A DNA stretch of 64,000 nt from Piscinibacter sp. HJYY11 (GCF_016735515.1 NZ_JAERQZ010000001.1:4142746-4206745); one strand, 5' to 3'; positions 1-9,339 are shown, counted from the stretch's first letter. Notes: generated by a model from the letters alone, not told the origin. Numbers and translations are program-made.

Positions 1-1872
1 GTGCTGCCATTGCGACTTGCGCAGCGGCAGGCCTTCGCGCAGCGCGGCCTCGTCGATCTGGATCACGCGCACGCCGGCACGCTCGAGGTCGAGCACCTCC
101 TCGCGGATGGCCAGCGCGAGCTGCTGGCAGCTCACCGAACGCGGCTGGTCGTCGCGCACGAACGACCAGTTGAGGATCGTCACCGGGCCGGTGAGCATGC
201 CCTTCATCGGCTTGTCGGTGAGTGACTGCGCGAAGCGCGTCCATTCCACCGTCATCGGCCGCGGCCGGCTGATGTCGCCGAAGAGGATGGGCGGCTTCAC
301 GCAGCGCGAGCCATAGCTCTGCACCCAGCCGAACTGGCTGAAGGCGTAGCCCTCGAGCTGCTCGCCGAAGTATTCGACCATGTCGTTGCGCTCGGCTTCG
401 CCGTGCACCAGCACGTCGAGGCCCAGCGCTTCCTGCTCGCGCACGCTGCGCTCGATCTCGGCGCGCATCGCGGCCTGGTAGCCGGCGTCGTCGAGCCGGC
501 CGGCCTTGTGTTCGCTGCGGGCGTGGCGGATCTCGGCCGTCTGCGGGAAGGAGCCGATGGTGGTGGTGGGGTACGCCGGCAGCTTGAGCCGGGCCGCCTG
601 TTGCTGCGCGCGCTGCGCATACGCGCTCTTGCGCTGGCCGAGGGTGGCGCTCAGCGTCGCCACCGCGTCTTTGACCGCGGGGTTGTGGACGCGTGGCGAC
701 AGGCGCCGGGCCCTCGCCGCGGCCTGGTTGGCGGCCAGTTCGGCATCGACCGCGCCGCGGCCGTGTTTCAGCGCACGCGCCAGCACGTCGAGCTCGTCGA
801 GCTTCTGCAGCGCGAAGGCGAGCCAGGACTTCACCTCGGCGTCGAGCTTCGTCTCGCTCGCCAGGTCCACCGGCACGTGCAGCAGCGAGCACGAGGGCGC
901 GATCCACAGGCGGCTGCCCAGGCGCTGCGCCAGCGGCTCCAGCCAGTCGAGCACGGCGTTGAGGTCGGTCTTCCAGATGTTGCGGCCGTTGATGACGCCG
1001 AGCGACAGCACTTTCAGCGGCGAGATCAGGTTGAGCAGCGGCTTGATGTCGCTTCGCCCGTTGACCGCGTCGATGTGCAGGCCGGCCACCGGCAGGTTGG
1101 CGGCGAGGTGCTGGTTCTCGTCGAGCGTGCCGAAGTAGGTGGCCACGAGCAGCTTCACGCGGCTCGTCTTGAGGTGGTGGTAGGCGTGGTTGAAGGCGTG
1201 CTGCCAGTCGAGGCTGAGCTCGGTGACGAGGAGCGGCTCGTCGACCTGCACCCACTCCACGCCGTGCGCGGCCAGCGTCTCCAGCAGCTCGGCGTACACG
1301 GGCACCAGGCGGTCGAGCAGGGCAAGCTTGTCGGAGCCGTCCTTCGCCTTGCCGAGCGCGAGGTAGGTCACCGGGCCGACGATCACGGGCTTGGGCGTCA
1401 CGCCGAGCTCGCGCGCTTCGGCCAGTTGCGCGACGAGCCGCGAGGCATCGAGCGTGAACTGCGTGGACGCGCTGAACTCCGGCACGATGTAGTGGTAGTT
1501 GGTGTCGAACCACTTGGTCATCTCGCCGGCGGCCACGCCGCCGCAGCAGGCGGCGTGCTCCGCCCCCTGCGCCGAGCGGCCGCGCGCCACGCGGAAGTAG
1601 TTGTCGAGCGGGTCGCCGTGGAAGCCCCTCACCCGCTCGGGCAGGTTGCCCAGCGTGAAGCTCATGTCGAGCATCTGGTCGTAGAACGCGAAGTCGCCGA
1701 CGGGCACGAAGTCGAGCCGGCCCTGCTGCTTCCAGTGGCGACGGCGCAGCTGGGCGCCCAGTGCCTTCAGGTCATCGCGCGAGGACTCTCCCTTCCAGTA
1801 GGACTCGAGCGCGAACTTGAGCTCGCGCTGGGCGCCGATGCGGGGGAAACCGAGGTTGTGGGTGGTGGTCAT
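1..1872 (-). CDS. metE: Cobalamin-independent methionine synthase MetE (C-terminus off the left edge)
   Basis: Transfers the methyl group of 5-methyltetrahydropteroyltriglutamate to homocysteine, the last step of methionine synthesis, in the cytoplasm. The minus frame is open from an ATG at 1872 to base 1 (624 codons) against about 755-760 in the family, so roughly 130 residues are missing. The N-terminus [20 protein letters not shown], the stretch [20 protein letters not shown] and the segment [14 protein letters not shown] are diagnostic. The last visible motif is [19 protein letters not shown]; the zinc ligands (His-x-Cys in THMCY and a later Cys) would lie just beyond the edge. AAGG six bases upstream of the ATG serves as ribosome binding site. 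It is divergent from metR, the usual arrangement, so MetR and homocysteine control is expected. Confidence 0.97.
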   Translation of the reverse strand, partial: MTTTHNLGFPRIGAQRELKFALESYWKGESSRDDLKALGAQLRRRHWKQQGRLDFVPVGDFAFYDQMLDMSFTLGNLPERVRGFHGDPLDNYFRVARGRSAQGAEHAACCGGVAAGEMTKWFDTNYHYIVPEFSASTQFTLDASRLVAQLAEARELGVTPKPVIVGPVTYLALGKAKDGSDKLALLDRLVPVYAELLETLAAHGVEWVQVDEPLLVTELSLDWQHAFNHAYHHLKTSRVKLLVATYFGTLDENQHLAANLPVAGLHIDAVNGRSDIKPLLNLISPLKVLSLGVINGRNIWKTDLNAVLDWLEPLAQRLGSRLWIAPSCSLLHVPVDLASETKLDAEVKSWLAFALQKLDELDVLARALKHGRGAVDAELAANQAAARARRLSPRVHNPAVKDAVATLSATLGQRKSAYAQRAQQQAARLKLPAYPTTTIGSFPQTAEIRHARSEHKAGRLDDAGYQAAMRAEIERSVREQEALGLDVLVHGEAERNDMVEYFGEQLEGYAFSQFGWVQSYGSRCVKPPILFGDISRPRPMTVEWTRFAQSLTDKPMKGMLTGPVTILNWSFVRDDQPRSVSCQQLALAIREEVLDLERAGVRVIQIDEAALREGLPLRKSQWQH

Positions 1873-1949
1873 GTGCAGCCTTGTCTTGAACGACCCGAAG
1901 GGTAGGCAGCGCGACCCATGAAGTAAAATGGTATTAGTTCAACATTCGA

Positions 1950-1962
1950 TGAATGGTGTTCA
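1950..1962. promoter_or_regulatory. Candidate MetR binding site
   Basis: TGAA-TGGTG-TTCA is an exact match to the arms of the MetR consensus TGAA-N5-TTCA and lies in the 93-bp metE-metR intergenic region. It ends three bases before the metR ATG, so MetR bound here could block its own transcription or translation. Confidence 0.7.
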
Positions 1963-1965
1963 TAG

Positions 1966-2871
1966 ATGCTGGAGCGCATCCACCTCGCCATCGTGCGAGA
2001 GGTCGACAAGCAGGGCTCGCTGACGGCCGCGGCCGAGGTGCTGTGCCTCACCCAGTCGGCGCTGAGCCATGCCATGAAGAAGCTCGAGCAGCAGCTGGGC
2101 ACCGACATCTGGCTGCGCGAAGGCCGCAGCCTGCGGCTCACGCAGGCCGGCGAGTTCGTGCTGGCCGTGGCCAACCGGGTGCTGCCGCAGCTGAGCTTGG
2201 CCGAGGAGCGACTGCAGCAGTTCGCGCAAGGCGAGCGTGGCACCTTGCGCATCGGCATGGAGTGCCACCCGTGCTACCAGTGGCTGCTGAAGATCGTGTC
2301 GCCCTACCTCGCGGCTTGGCCCGACGTCGATGTCGACGTGAAGCAGAAATTCCAGTTCGGCGGCATCGGCGCACTCTTCGGCTACGAGATCGACCTTTTG
2401 GTCACGCCCGACCCGCTGTTCAAGAAGGGCCTCGTGTTCGAGCCGGTCTTCGACTACGAGCAAGTGCTGGTGGTGGCCGCCGGTCACCCCCTGGCGCAGG
2501 CGGCGCACGTCAAGCCACGCCAGCTGATGGACGAGGTGCTGATCACCTACCCGGTGGCGACCGACCGGCTCGACGTCTATACCCAGTTCCTCATGCCCGC
2601 GGGCGTGACGCCGCTGCGCCACAAGACCATCGAGACCACCGACATCATGTTGCAGATGGTCGAGAGCGGCCGCGGCGTGGCCGCGCTGCCGCGCTGGCTG
2701 GCAGAGGAATATGCGCAGAAGATGGAGGTGGTGGCCGTGCGGCTGGGGCCGCGCGGCATCGCCAAGCAGATCTACCTCGGCGCGCGCGAGGCCGATGCGG
2801 GCATCGACTACCTCAAGGCCTTCGTCGAGCTCGCGCGCGGCTCGGGCCGCATCGGAAGGACAGTGCGATGA
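1966..2871 (+). CDS. metR: LysR-type transcriptional regulator MetR
   Basis: 301-residue LysR regulator of methionine genes that uses homocysteine as co-inducer. The N-terminal winged HTH (about residues 3-62) contains LTQSALSHAMKKLEQQLG. The effector domain has MetR-specific stretches such as GMECHPCYQWLL, EIDLLVTPDP and LITYPVATDRLDVYTQFL. Divergence from metE confirms the assignment. The start aligns with the E. coli MetR start (MIEVKHLKT versus MLERIHLAI). The MetR palindrome occupies the place of a Shine-Dalgarno sequence, so initiation may be leaderless or weak. The stop overlaps the next start (ATGA), indicating translational coupling with the DUF1801 gene. Confidence 0.95.
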   Translation: MLERIHLAIVREVDKQGSLTAAAEVLCLTQSALSHAMKKLEQQLGTDIWLREGRSLRLTQAGEFVLAVANRVLPQLSLAEERLQQFAQGERGTLRIGMECHPCYQWLLKIVSPYLAAWPDVDVDVKQKFQFGGIGALFGYEIDLLVTPDPLFKKGLVFEPVFDYEQVLVVAAGHPLAQAAHVKPRQLMDEVLITYPVATDRLDVYTQFLMPAGVTPLRHKTIETTDIMLQMVESGRGVAALPRWLAEEYAQKMEVVAVRLGPRGIAKQIYLGAREADAGIDYLKAFVELARGSGRIGRTVR

Positions 2872-3260
2872 AGATGATCCTCACCTCGGCCACCACCCCG
2901 GAAGGCTACGTGGCGGGCCTCGACGGCTGGCAGCGCCGGTACGTCGACGCCTTGCGCAGCACCGTGCTCGGGGCGGCGCCCTCGCTGGAGGAGCGCCTCA
3001 AGTGGGGCCACCTCGTCTACTTCGACCACGGGCCGGTGCTGCTCATCCGCGCCGAGCCGGCGCGCGTGCTCTTCGGCTTCTGGCGCGGCCAGCGCCTGCG
3101 CCACGTCGAGCCGCGCCTGAAGCCGGGCGGCAAGTACGAGATGGCCACGCTCCAGCTGCTGCCGGGCACACCCCTGGAGCAGGCGACCGTGGTGCGGCTG
3201 GCGCAGGAGGCGAGTGCGCTGAACCGCTCGGTGGGCGATCCGACCGCGGCCGTGGGCTGA
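2868..3260 (+). CDS. DUF1801 (YdhG-like) family protein
   Basis: 130-residue cytoplasmic protein of the DUF1801 fold (iron-chaperone-like YdhG superfamily), recognised by the layout YVDALRSTVLGAAPSLEERLKWGHLVYF followed by a short beta-rich core (in-text motif split: YVDALRSTV, then EERLKWGHLVYF). Members average about 110-140 residues; no enzymatic function is established for most. The start overlaps the metR stop by four bases, so it is probably co-translated with metR, although a methionine link is not evident. No signal peptide or membrane segment is visible. The family call rests on pattern recognition only. Confidence 0.7.
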   Translation: MKMILTSATTPEGYVAGLDGWQRRYVDALRSTVLGAAPSLEERLKWGHLVYFDHGPVLLIRAEPARVLFGFWRGQRLRHVEPRLKPGGKYEMATLQLLPGTPLEQATVVRLAQEASALNRSVGDPTAAVG

Positions 3261-3297
3261 CACGGCCGCCCGTCGAGGGCCGCGCCTAGGGTTTTCA

Positions 3298-3321
3298 AGC
3301 CCCCCGGTCCGGCGGGGGGCT
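3298..3321. terminator. GC-rich hairpin downstream of the DUF1801 gene
   Basis: AGCCCCCC and GGGGGGCT pair over 8 bp around an 8-base loop. There is no downstream T-run on the plus strand, so it could be a factor-assisted terminator or merely a stable hairpin between the metR transcript and the next gene. Confidence 0.35.
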
Positions 3322-3366
3322 GTCCCCGCAGGCGCGGTGTTGAGCCCGGTTGCATGGGGTTACAGA

Positions 3367-3642
3367 ATGCCTCCCATGCGCCGCCCTCCCGATTTCAAAG
3401 CCACCCAGGTCTTCGACTGGGACCACGAGCCTGCCGACGAGCGGCCGACCGATTTCGGCCGTTCGACCGGCTACTCCTCCCTGTCGGGCTTCGGCAGCCT
3501 GCAGCATGTGTCGGGCAGCGCCCATCGCTCCCGGCAGAACCAGGGCGCCGGCATGTTCAAGCTGATGGCCGTGACCTGCGTGGTCCTGGGGCTGAGCGTC
3601 TCGGCGCTCTACACGATGGTCCAGTACCTGCGCGGGGGCTGA
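3367..3642 (+). CDS. Small membrane-anchored protein of unknown function
   Basis: 91-residue protein starting MPPMRRPPDFKATQVFDWD. The first about 65 residues are hydrophilic, rich in Asp, Arg and Ser. One C-terminal hydrophobic helix (MFKLMAVTCVVLGLSVSALY) is followed by a short Arg-Gly-Gly tail, so it is probably a tail-anchored or single-span inner membrane protein. An alternative start ATG lies nine bases downstream, and a further in-frame start upstream at 3337 has no supporting context. It faces the histidine kinase gene tail to tail with a 17-bp gap. I do not recognise the family. Confidence 0.6.
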   Translation: MPPMRRPPDFKATQVFDWDHEPADERPTDFGRSTGYSSLSGFGSLQHVSGSAHRSRQNQGAGMFKLMAVTCVVLGLSVSALYTMVQYLRGG

Positions 3643-3659
3643 GCCCCGCCGTCTCGGTC

Positions 3660-5858
3660 TCAGCTGCCGCGGGCCGGCCGGGGCAGCAACATGTCGACCG
3701 CATGCAAGAGGGCCGAGGGATCGGCCGGCTTGGTCAGGTGCACTGAAAACCCCGCCGCCGCCGCGCGCGCCTTGTCGGCCTCCTGGCCGTACCCCGTCAA
3801 CGCAATGAGCTTGCCGTTCCAGGCTGACCGCGCAGTGCGCAGCGCCTCCGCGAGCTGGTAGCCGTCCATCTCGGGCAGGCCGATGTCGAGCACCGCCACG
3901 TCGGGCTGGAAGTGGGTGAACAACGCGAGCGCCGCGTGCGGGTGGCCGGCGGTCTGCACCTGGTGGCCGGCCTCGCGCAGCAGCTCGGCGGCGGTGTCGA
4001 GCGCATCGGCGTTGTCGTCGACCACCAGCACACGCCCGGTGCCGTGGCCTGCGATGCGTTGCGGCACAGTGCCAGCATCGGGTGGTGGCTCGATCGTCGG
4101 CAGCTCGATGATGAAGCGGCTGCCGTGGCCGAGGCCATCGCTGTGCGCCTTCACCTCGCCGCCGTGCAGCTGCACGATGTTCTGCACGATGGCCAGGCCC
4201 AAGCCCAGGCCGCCGATGGCGCGCTCCGAGGTCTGCGGCGCCTGGTAGAAGGGCTCGAACACACGCGCGAGCGTCTCGGCCTGCATGCCTTCGCCCTGGT
4301 CTTCCACGCACAGCCGGGCGCGCTGGTGCAGCCCGTCCAGGCTCGCGGCGAGCGTGATGGCGCCGTCGCCCCCGAAGCGCAGTGCATTGGTGAGCAGGTT
4401 CGTCACGGCCTGCACGAGCCGGGTCTCGTCGCCTTCCACCCACAGTGGCGCCGAGGGCAGCTCGACGAAGAGCCCCTTGCTGCGACGTGCCTCCACCGCC
4501 GGTTGCACCGCCTCGACCGCACGCTCGACCACGGCAAAGAGGCTCACCGGCTCGCGGCGGATCTCGAGCTTGCCGCGTGTGATGCGAGAGACGTCGAGCA
4601 GGTCGTCGACCAGCCGCCGCATGTGGGCCACCTGGCGGCCCATGATCTCGCGCTCGCGCGAGGTGCTGTCGTCGCTCTTGCGGTTGAGCAGGTGCAGCGT
4701 GGTGAGCATGGGCGCGAGCGGGTTGCGCAGCTCGTGGCCCAGCACCGCGAGGAACTGGTCCTTCGCCTGCGCCGCGGCCGTGGCCTGGCTCAAGGCCTCA
4801 CGCATCGACGCGGTGGTCTCGCTCAGGCGCTGCGAGGCCGAGCGCAGCGCGCGGGCCATCTCGTCGATCTCGTCGATCTCGCTGTGCATCTCGGCGACGG
4901 GCCGGCCCTCGCCCAGCTGCACGGCGCTGTCGCGCACGGCATGGATGTCTTCGGTGATGCGGTCGGCGATGCGGCGCGCGAGGCCCATGCACAGCAGCAC
5001 GGTGGCGAGCGTGCCGGCCACGTACCACGCGAGGCCGGTGGCGAGCGCCTGGTCGGGGCCTTCGGTGGGGGCGCCGACGGCGACCGTCCACCCCACGTCG
5101 CGCAGGCGCGTGAAGCCGGTGTACACGTCATCGCCTTCGAGCGATCGGGTGAGCCCGCTGCCGCTGCTGGCCGGGCTCGAGATCAGGGCCCTGAGCGTGG
5201 GCGAGGGGCCCTGGCTCTGGTGCTCGCGCGTGCGCGCGACACGGTTCTGCGCGTTGTCGAACACGGCGATCACCCAGCCGGGCGGCACGCTCTGCTTCTG
5301 CAGGACGTCGAGGATGGGCTCGGGCTTCACCGCCGCCGTCAGCACATAGGCGAGCTTGCCGTCGATGACGACCGGCCACCGCACGGCGAAGGCACCCGAC
5401 TGGCGTCGGCCGAAGGTGAGGCCGCCCACCACCGGCTGGCCGGTCTGGATGACTTTCGCGAGGCTCGTGGGGTCGACCACCCGCGGCTCGCGGCTGCCAT
5501 AGGCCTCGACGGTGTTGAAGAGCGGCTCGCCCTGCCCGTTGGTGAGCACCACCGCGAGCCATGCGGGCCGCGCGGCCACCTCGTTTTGCGCCACTTCGTA
5601 GAAGGCTGCGATGTTGCCCTCGGCCAGCGGCCTGGCGCGTGCCATCGCGGCCAGCGAGCGCACCGTGGCGTCGATCTCCGACTCCACCGCGCTCGCCAGC
5701 GCACGCGACAGCTCCAGCGTCGAGCGCTGCAGGTTCTGCCGCTGTGTCTGGATGGCATTCCAGATGCCCCACGCTCCCAGCAAGGACACCGGCAGCAAGC
5801 CCACCGCGGCCAGCAGGATCAGCTTGTGACGCAGGGGGCGGGCAGGGCGGATGGTCAT
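3660..5858 (-). CDS. Membrane-bound hybrid sensor histidine kinase with C-terminal receiver
   Basis: 732 residues. Order: transmembrane helix near residues 11-31; periplasmic sensor region of about 240 residues (dCache-like by layout); second transmembrane helix near 275-293; a HAMP-like linker with IDEIDEMARALRSASQRL; HisKA with the phospho-acceptor His375 in FLAVLGHELRNPLAP; HATPase with TNLLTNALRFGGDGA and GGLGLGLAIVQNIV; and a receiver domain with Asp658 in VAVLDIGLPEMDGY and the conserved Lys in LTKPAD. The signal sensed is unknown. No response regulator gene is adjacent, so output goes either through its own receiver to a distant phosphotransfer protein or to an unlinked regulator. It is transcribed alone. 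Confidence 0.9.
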   Translation of the reverse strand: MTIRPARPLRHKLILLAAVGLLPVSLLGAWGIWNAIQTQRQNLQRSTLELSRALASAVESEIDATVRSLAAMARARPLAEGNIAAFYEVAQNEVAARPAWLAVVLTNGQGEPLFNTVEAYGSREPRVVDPTSLAKVIQTGQPVVGGLTFGRRQSGAFAVRWPVVIDGKLAYVLTAAVKPEPILDVLQKQSVPPGWVIAVFDNAQNRVARTREHQSQGPSPTLRALISSPASSGSGLTRSLEGDDVYTGFTRLRDVGWTVAVGAPTEGPDQALATGLAWYVAGTLATVLLCMGLARRIADRITEDIHAVRDSAVQLGEGRPVAEMHSEIDEIDEMARALRSASQRLSETTASMREALSQATAAAQAKDQFLAVLGHELRNPLAPMLTTLHLLNRKSDDSTSREREIMGRQVAHMRRLVDDLLDVSRITRGKLEIRREPVSLFAVVERAVEAVQPAVEARRSKGLFVELPSAPLWVEGDETRLVQAVTNLLTNALRFGGDGAITLAASLDGLHQRARLCVEDQGEGMQAETLARVFEPFYQAPQTSERAIGGLGLGLAIVQNIVQLHGGEVKAHSDGLGHGSRFIIELPTIEPPPDAGTVPQRIAGHGTGRVLVVDDNADALDTAAELLREAGHQVQTAGHPHAALALFTHFQPDVAVLDIGLPEMDGYQLAEALRTARSAWNGKLIALTGYGQEADKARAAAAGFSVHLTKPADPSALLHAVDMLLPRPARGS

Positions 5859-5927
5859 GAAGGGCTTCGAGGTGCGCGTGAGCTTACCCGCCCTCCTGCG
5901 CCGACACGGCCTTATCCCCCCGCGCCT

Positions 5928-7148
5928 TTAGCCTTTGACGCAGACCACCTGCTTCAGCGTGTGCACCACGTCGACCAGCTCGGCTTGAGCGGCCATCACG
6001 GCGTCGATGTCCTTGTAGGCCGCGGGCGTCTCGTCGATGACGTCCTTGTCCTTGCGGCATTCGACGCCTTCGGTCGCCGTGCGGTGGTCGGCGAGCGTGA
6101 AGCGGCGCTTGGCCTCGCCGCGGCTCATCACACGGCCCGCGCCGTGCGAGCAGCTCTCGAACGAGTCGGCGTTGCCCTTGCCGCGCACGATGTAGCTGCG
6201 CGCGCCCATGCTGCCGGGGATGATGCCCAGCTGGCCGGCCTTCGCACTCACCGCACCCTTGCGGGTGACGTACACGTCTTCGCCGAAGTGGCGTTCCTTC
6301 TGCACGTAGTTGTGGTGGCAGTTCACCGCCTCGATGTGCGACTGGAAGTTCTTGCGGATCACCGTCTTCGCGGCCTCGATCACGCGCTTCATCATCACCT
6401 CGCGGTTGAGGGCCGCGAACTTCTGCGCCCAGCCCACCGCCCGCACGTAGTCGCCGAAGTAGCGGCTGCCTTCCTCGAAGTACGCGAGGTCGCGGTCGGG
6501 CAGGTTGGCCTGGTGGCGCATCGCGTCCTGCTTGGCCAGCTCGATGAACATCGTGCCGATGAAGTTGCCCACGCCGCGCGAGCCCGAGTGCAGCATGAAC
6601 CAGACGAACTTCTGCTCGTCCAGGCAGACCTCGATGAAGTGGTTGCCGGTACCGAGCGTGCCCAGGTGCTGGATGTGGTTGGTCTTGGCGATCTTCGGGT
6701 AGTCGCGGCACAGCTCGGTGAACTCGGGCTCGAGCTGTGCCCAGGCGGTGTTCACTGAGCCCGGTGGCTTCTGCCAGGCACCGGGGTCACGCGCGCCGGG
6801 CGAGCGGCCATGCGGCACGGCACGCTCGATGGCCGAACGCAGCGGGCCGAGGTTGTCGGGCAGGTCTTCGGCGGTGAGCGTGGTCTTGCAGGCGATCATG
6901 CCGCAACCGATGTCGACACCGACGGCCGCCGGGATGATGGCCTTGACGGTCGGGATCACCGAGCCGACGGTCGCACCGATGCCCAGGTGCACGTCGGGCA
7001 TGGCCGCGATGTGCTTGAAGACGATGGGCAGACGGGCGGCGTTCGAGAGCTGGCGCTTGGCTTCGTCTTCGACGGGCACGCCCCGCGTCCACATCTTCAG
7101 CGGCACGCCACCGGGCACGTCTTCGTGGATGTGTTGAGGTTCTTCCAT
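5928..7148 (-). CDS. rtcB: RNA ligase RtcB
   Basis: 406-residue GTP- and Mn2+-dependent ligase joining RNA 2',3'-cyclic-phosphate or 3'-phosphate ends to 5'-OH ends; in bacteria it repairs cleaved tRNA and rRNA. Visible signatures are GVDIGCGM with metal-binding Cys82, HLGTLGTGNHFIEV (His170), LHSGSRGVGN (His187), NCHHNYV, PGSMGARSYIVRGKGN, and the guanylylated His335 in SCSHGAGR. The start at MEEPQHIHEDV was chosen because it matches family N-termini; longer open sequence upstream overlaps the neighbouring gene. It is the last gene of a long minus-strand unit with an unknown protein, slipin, protease, HNH nuclease and a tRNA array. No rtcA, archease or rtcR is visible in the window. Confidence 0.96.
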   Translation of the reverse strand: MEEPQHIHEDVPGGVPLKMWTRGVPVEDEAKRQLSNAARLPIVFKHIAAMPDVHLGIGATVGSVIPTVKAIIPAAVGVDIGCGMIACKTTLTAEDLPDNLGPLRSAIERAVPHGRSPGARDPGAWQKPPGSVNTAWAQLEPEFTELCRDYPKIAKTNHIQHLGTLGTGNHFIEVCLDEQKFVWFMLHSGSRGVGNFIGTMFIELAKQDAMRHQANLPDRDLAYFEEGSRYFGDYVRAVGWAQKFAALNREVMMKRVIEAAKTVIRKNFQSHIEAVNCHHNYVQKERHFGEDVYVTRKGAVSAKAGQLGIIPGSMGARSYIVRGKGNADSFESCSHGAGRVMSRGEAKRRFTLADHRTATEGVECRKDKDVIDETPAAYKDIDAVMAAQAELVDVVHTLKQVVCVKG

Positions 7149-7161
7149 GATGTTGATTCCT

Positions 7162-7899
7162 TCATTGCACGCAGCCGCTTTGGGCTGCGAGTGCGTAGTT
7201 CTTGAGTTCTTCGTCGCCGGGCCCAAGCTGGCGCACGAACTCCGCGAGGCGGCGATCGACCGCCGCTTTGTCCAGGTACTCGATGTGGTGCCCGATGCCA
7301 TGCAGCGCCGAAACCTGCACGTCACGCCACGGCATCGACAGCATTTGCGCGAAGACGTTCCACAGCGCCTGCTGCCAGCGTGGCGAATGACGCACGTTCC
7401 AGAACGTGGGCCAGACGTCGAACCACATGTAGCAGACGAAATAGAGCCGATCCGAGCGCGAGCCGATGGGCGAGCGGGCGTCGCCCAGGCGAGGGCCGAG
7501 GCAGGTTTCCCACACCTTGGGCAGCGCGGCCATCATGCGCATGGCCTCGTCTTCCGGCACGCCGGGGTCGATCGCCGCGAAGGCCACGTTGCTGACGCTG
7601 TTGCTCATCACGTAGTTGAGCCCCATGCCGACCTGTTCATCGTTGTAGGCCGCAAGGTCTCGGCCGGCGTTCGCGAAGAGGCAGGCCTGGATGCGGGTCC
7701 ATTCGAGCGGCGTGGCCTCGAACGCCGGTTCGTCGAGCGACCAGAACCACTCCTGCTCCTGCCCCTGCGGCACGGGCCGGTCGAAGAGGTAGCGCAGGGC
7801 CGACGCGTACAGCGCCGGGTCCAGACCGAGGCCTTGCGGCGACCAGTCCTGTTCCCGCGCCAGCTTGCGCTGGGCCTGGCGGGTGCGTTTGGCGTTCAT
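7162..7899 (-). CDS. Conserved-looking protein of unknown function in the rtcB operon
   Basis: 245 residues, soluble, no signal peptide. It begins MNAKRTRQAQRKLAREQDW and is aromatic-rich (EQEWFWSLDE, MWFDVWPTFWNVRHSPRW). The C-terminal third contains HGIGHHIEYLDKAAVDRRL, with a helical repeat character reminiscent of HEAT-like armadillo folds, though this is only an impression. It sits 13 bp before rtcB and 57 bp after the slipin gene on the same strand, so it is almost certainly co-transcribed and may act with RtcB. I cannot assign a family. The two adjacent His residues at GHH could bind metal, but nothing else supports a catalytic role. Confidence 0.75.
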   Translation of the reverse strand: MNAKRTRQAQRKLAREQDWSPQGLGLDPALYASALRYLFDRPVPQGQEQEWFWSLDEPAFEATPLEWTRIQACLFANAGRDLAAYNDEQVGMGLNYVMSNSVSNVAFAAIDPGVPEDEAMRMMAALPKVWETCLGPRLGDARSPIGSRSDRLYFVCYMWFDVWPTFWNVRHSPRWQQALWNVFAQMLSMPWRDVQVSALHGIGHHIEYLDKAAVDRRLAEFVRQLGPGDEELKNYALAAQSGCVQ

Positions 7900-7956
7900 G
7901 GTGTCGTTCTTCCAATCGAATTGTCCCGGGGGAGCAACGCTGCTCCCCCGGGAGGG

Positions 7957-9105
7957 TCAAGGCCGAAGCTTCACGAGGCCGTTGAGCACCTGGTCGAGAC
8001 CCCCGAACACGGAGATCTTGTCGATGCGCTCGGCCACGCGTTCCAGCGTCTCCAGCTCCTTCAGGCGCAGGGCGGTGGGGTTGTCCTCCATCACCTTGGC
8101 CGTGTTGAGCAGGGAACGCGTCGCCGCGGTTTCCTCGCGGCGGCGGATCACGTTGGCCTCGGCTGCCTTGCCGGCCTCGACCACCTGGGCGAGGATGGTC
8201 TTCATCTCGCCCGGCAGCACGATGTCCTTCACGCCCACGCCGTCGATCTCGAGTCCGTAGACCGAGAGCTTGGCGCGCACATGGGCCGACACCACCTCGT
8301 CGATCACCGACTTGTTCTCCAGCAGCTCGTCCAGCGTGCGCGTACCGACGGCCGCGCGCAGGCCGAACTGCAGCTCGCGGTACAGGTGCTCCGCGGGCTT
8401 GGCGAGCCGGGTGTAGGCGGTCAGCACCGCGTTGGCGTTGGCATAGCGCCAGGTCGCCGACAGGTTGAGACGCAGGCCCACCTTGTCGCGGGTCAGGATC
8501 TCCTGGCCGGTGACCTCGAGGGCCTGCAGGCGCAGGTCGACCAGCTCGACCGAAATCGTGCGGTTGAACTTCCAGAAGCCGTGCGGGCCCGGCGGCAGCA
8601 GGCGCTCGACCTTGCCGTCGACGGTCAGCACGCCCACGGCGTGTTCGGGCACCTGCACGGTGAGCACGCCGGCGAGGCCGGCGACCGCACGCGAGCGCAG
8701 CTGCGTTTGCGTGAGGCGCTGCACCAGGGCGGGCGGCAGCTCGGCGGTGTCGGTGATGTCGATCACCTCCACGCGCACGTCGACCAGGCCCTTCCAGTAC
8801 AGACGTCGGGTCGCCGGGGCCAGCAGCTCGACCAGCACGCCGTTCTCGTAGCGCAGGCCGACCTGCGTTTCAGTGAGCTCGACGCGCACGAATTCGGCCT
8901 CGACCACCGCCGGCTCCTTGGCCAGCAGGTAGTCGGACAGCGGGTGGGTGAAGGCCGGCTGTTCGATCGAGAAGGTCTCGACGCGCAGACGGTCGAGGCC
9001 GGACGCGAGCCAGTGCGTGCCGGGTTGCAGCACGCGCTCGAAATCGCCATTGCGCAGCAGGAGGCCGCGTTCGTTCTTCTTGACAGTGACACGCTTGAAT
9101 TCCAT
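7957..9105 (-). CDS. Slipin / SPFH (band 7) family protein
   Basis: 382 residues with an SPFH/band-7 core: VTVKKNERGLLLRNGDFERV at the N-terminus, then LVDLRLQALEVTGQEILTRD and LSATWRYANANAVLTAY, then the coiled-coil part with KTILAQVVEAGKAAEANVIR. Slipins form membrane-associated oligomers and recruit proteases or repair factors. This one lacks an obvious N-terminal transmembrane helix, so membrane contact would be peripheral. AAGGAG lies before the ATG. Slipin-like genes next to rtcB are a recognised bacterial arrangement, which supports a role in the RNA-repair unit, perhaps as a scaffold. The neighbouring ClpP-fold protease gene recalls slipin-protease pairs (stomatin with its cognate serine protease). 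Confidence 0.9.
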   Translation of the reverse strand: MEFKRVTVKKNERGLLLRNGDFERVLQPGTHWLASGLDRLRVETFSIEQPAFTHPLSDYLLAKEPAVVEAEFVRVELTETQVGLRYENGVLVELLAPATRRLYWKGLVDVRVEVIDITDTAELPPALVQRLTQTQLRSRAVAGLAGVLTVQVPEHAVGVLTVDGKVERLLPPGPHGFWKFNRTISVELVDLRLQALEVTGQEILTRDKVGLRLNLSATWRYANANAVLTAYTRLAKPAEHLYRELQFGLRAAVGTRTLDELLENKSVIDEVVSAHVRAKLSVYGLEIDGVGVKDIVLPGEMKTILAQVVEAGKAAEANVIRRREETAATRSLLNTAKVMEDNPTALRLKELETLERVAERIDKISVFGGLDQVLNGLVKLRP

Positions 9106-9339
9106 GGGTGTTCTCCTTTTTGTCTTGCGTGTGTTTTGAATAGGGTGCCGTTACAGGGACGGCAGCGGACGGTGGATGCCTGGGCCCGGGCGACACGGTG
9201 CGCGTCGGTGCTCGCCTCCCAGTCGAGCACCTCGGCTTGCCGTGCACGCGAACCCCGCGTGCCCCACGTGCGGGCTGCCGCCGCTGATGAGGCCTTGCGG
9301 CTTCACGTTCGGCGGTGGTCTTGCGACCGGTTTCTGGAG
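9106..9339 (-). other. Non-coding stretch between the Glu-like element and slipin
   Basis: No credible ORF. It holds at least one strong hairpin: 9207-9214 pairs perfectly with 9224-9231 (8 bp, 9-base loop). A weaker GC-rich one follows near 9255-9280. The slipin ribosome binding site lies at its left end. It may be a processed spacer of the RNA-rich transcript. Confidence 0.4.

Noticed and set aside
403-1905. 500-codon plus-strand open frame over metE
   Set aside because: It is the antisense shadow of metE; its His/Arg/Val-rich composition is typical of reverse reading of a GC-rich gene, and metE is clearly recognisable on the other strand.
3912-6758. 948-codon plus-strand open frame
   Set aside because: It spans the antisense of the histidine kinase and part of rtcB, has no recognisable domain and crosses two real genes.
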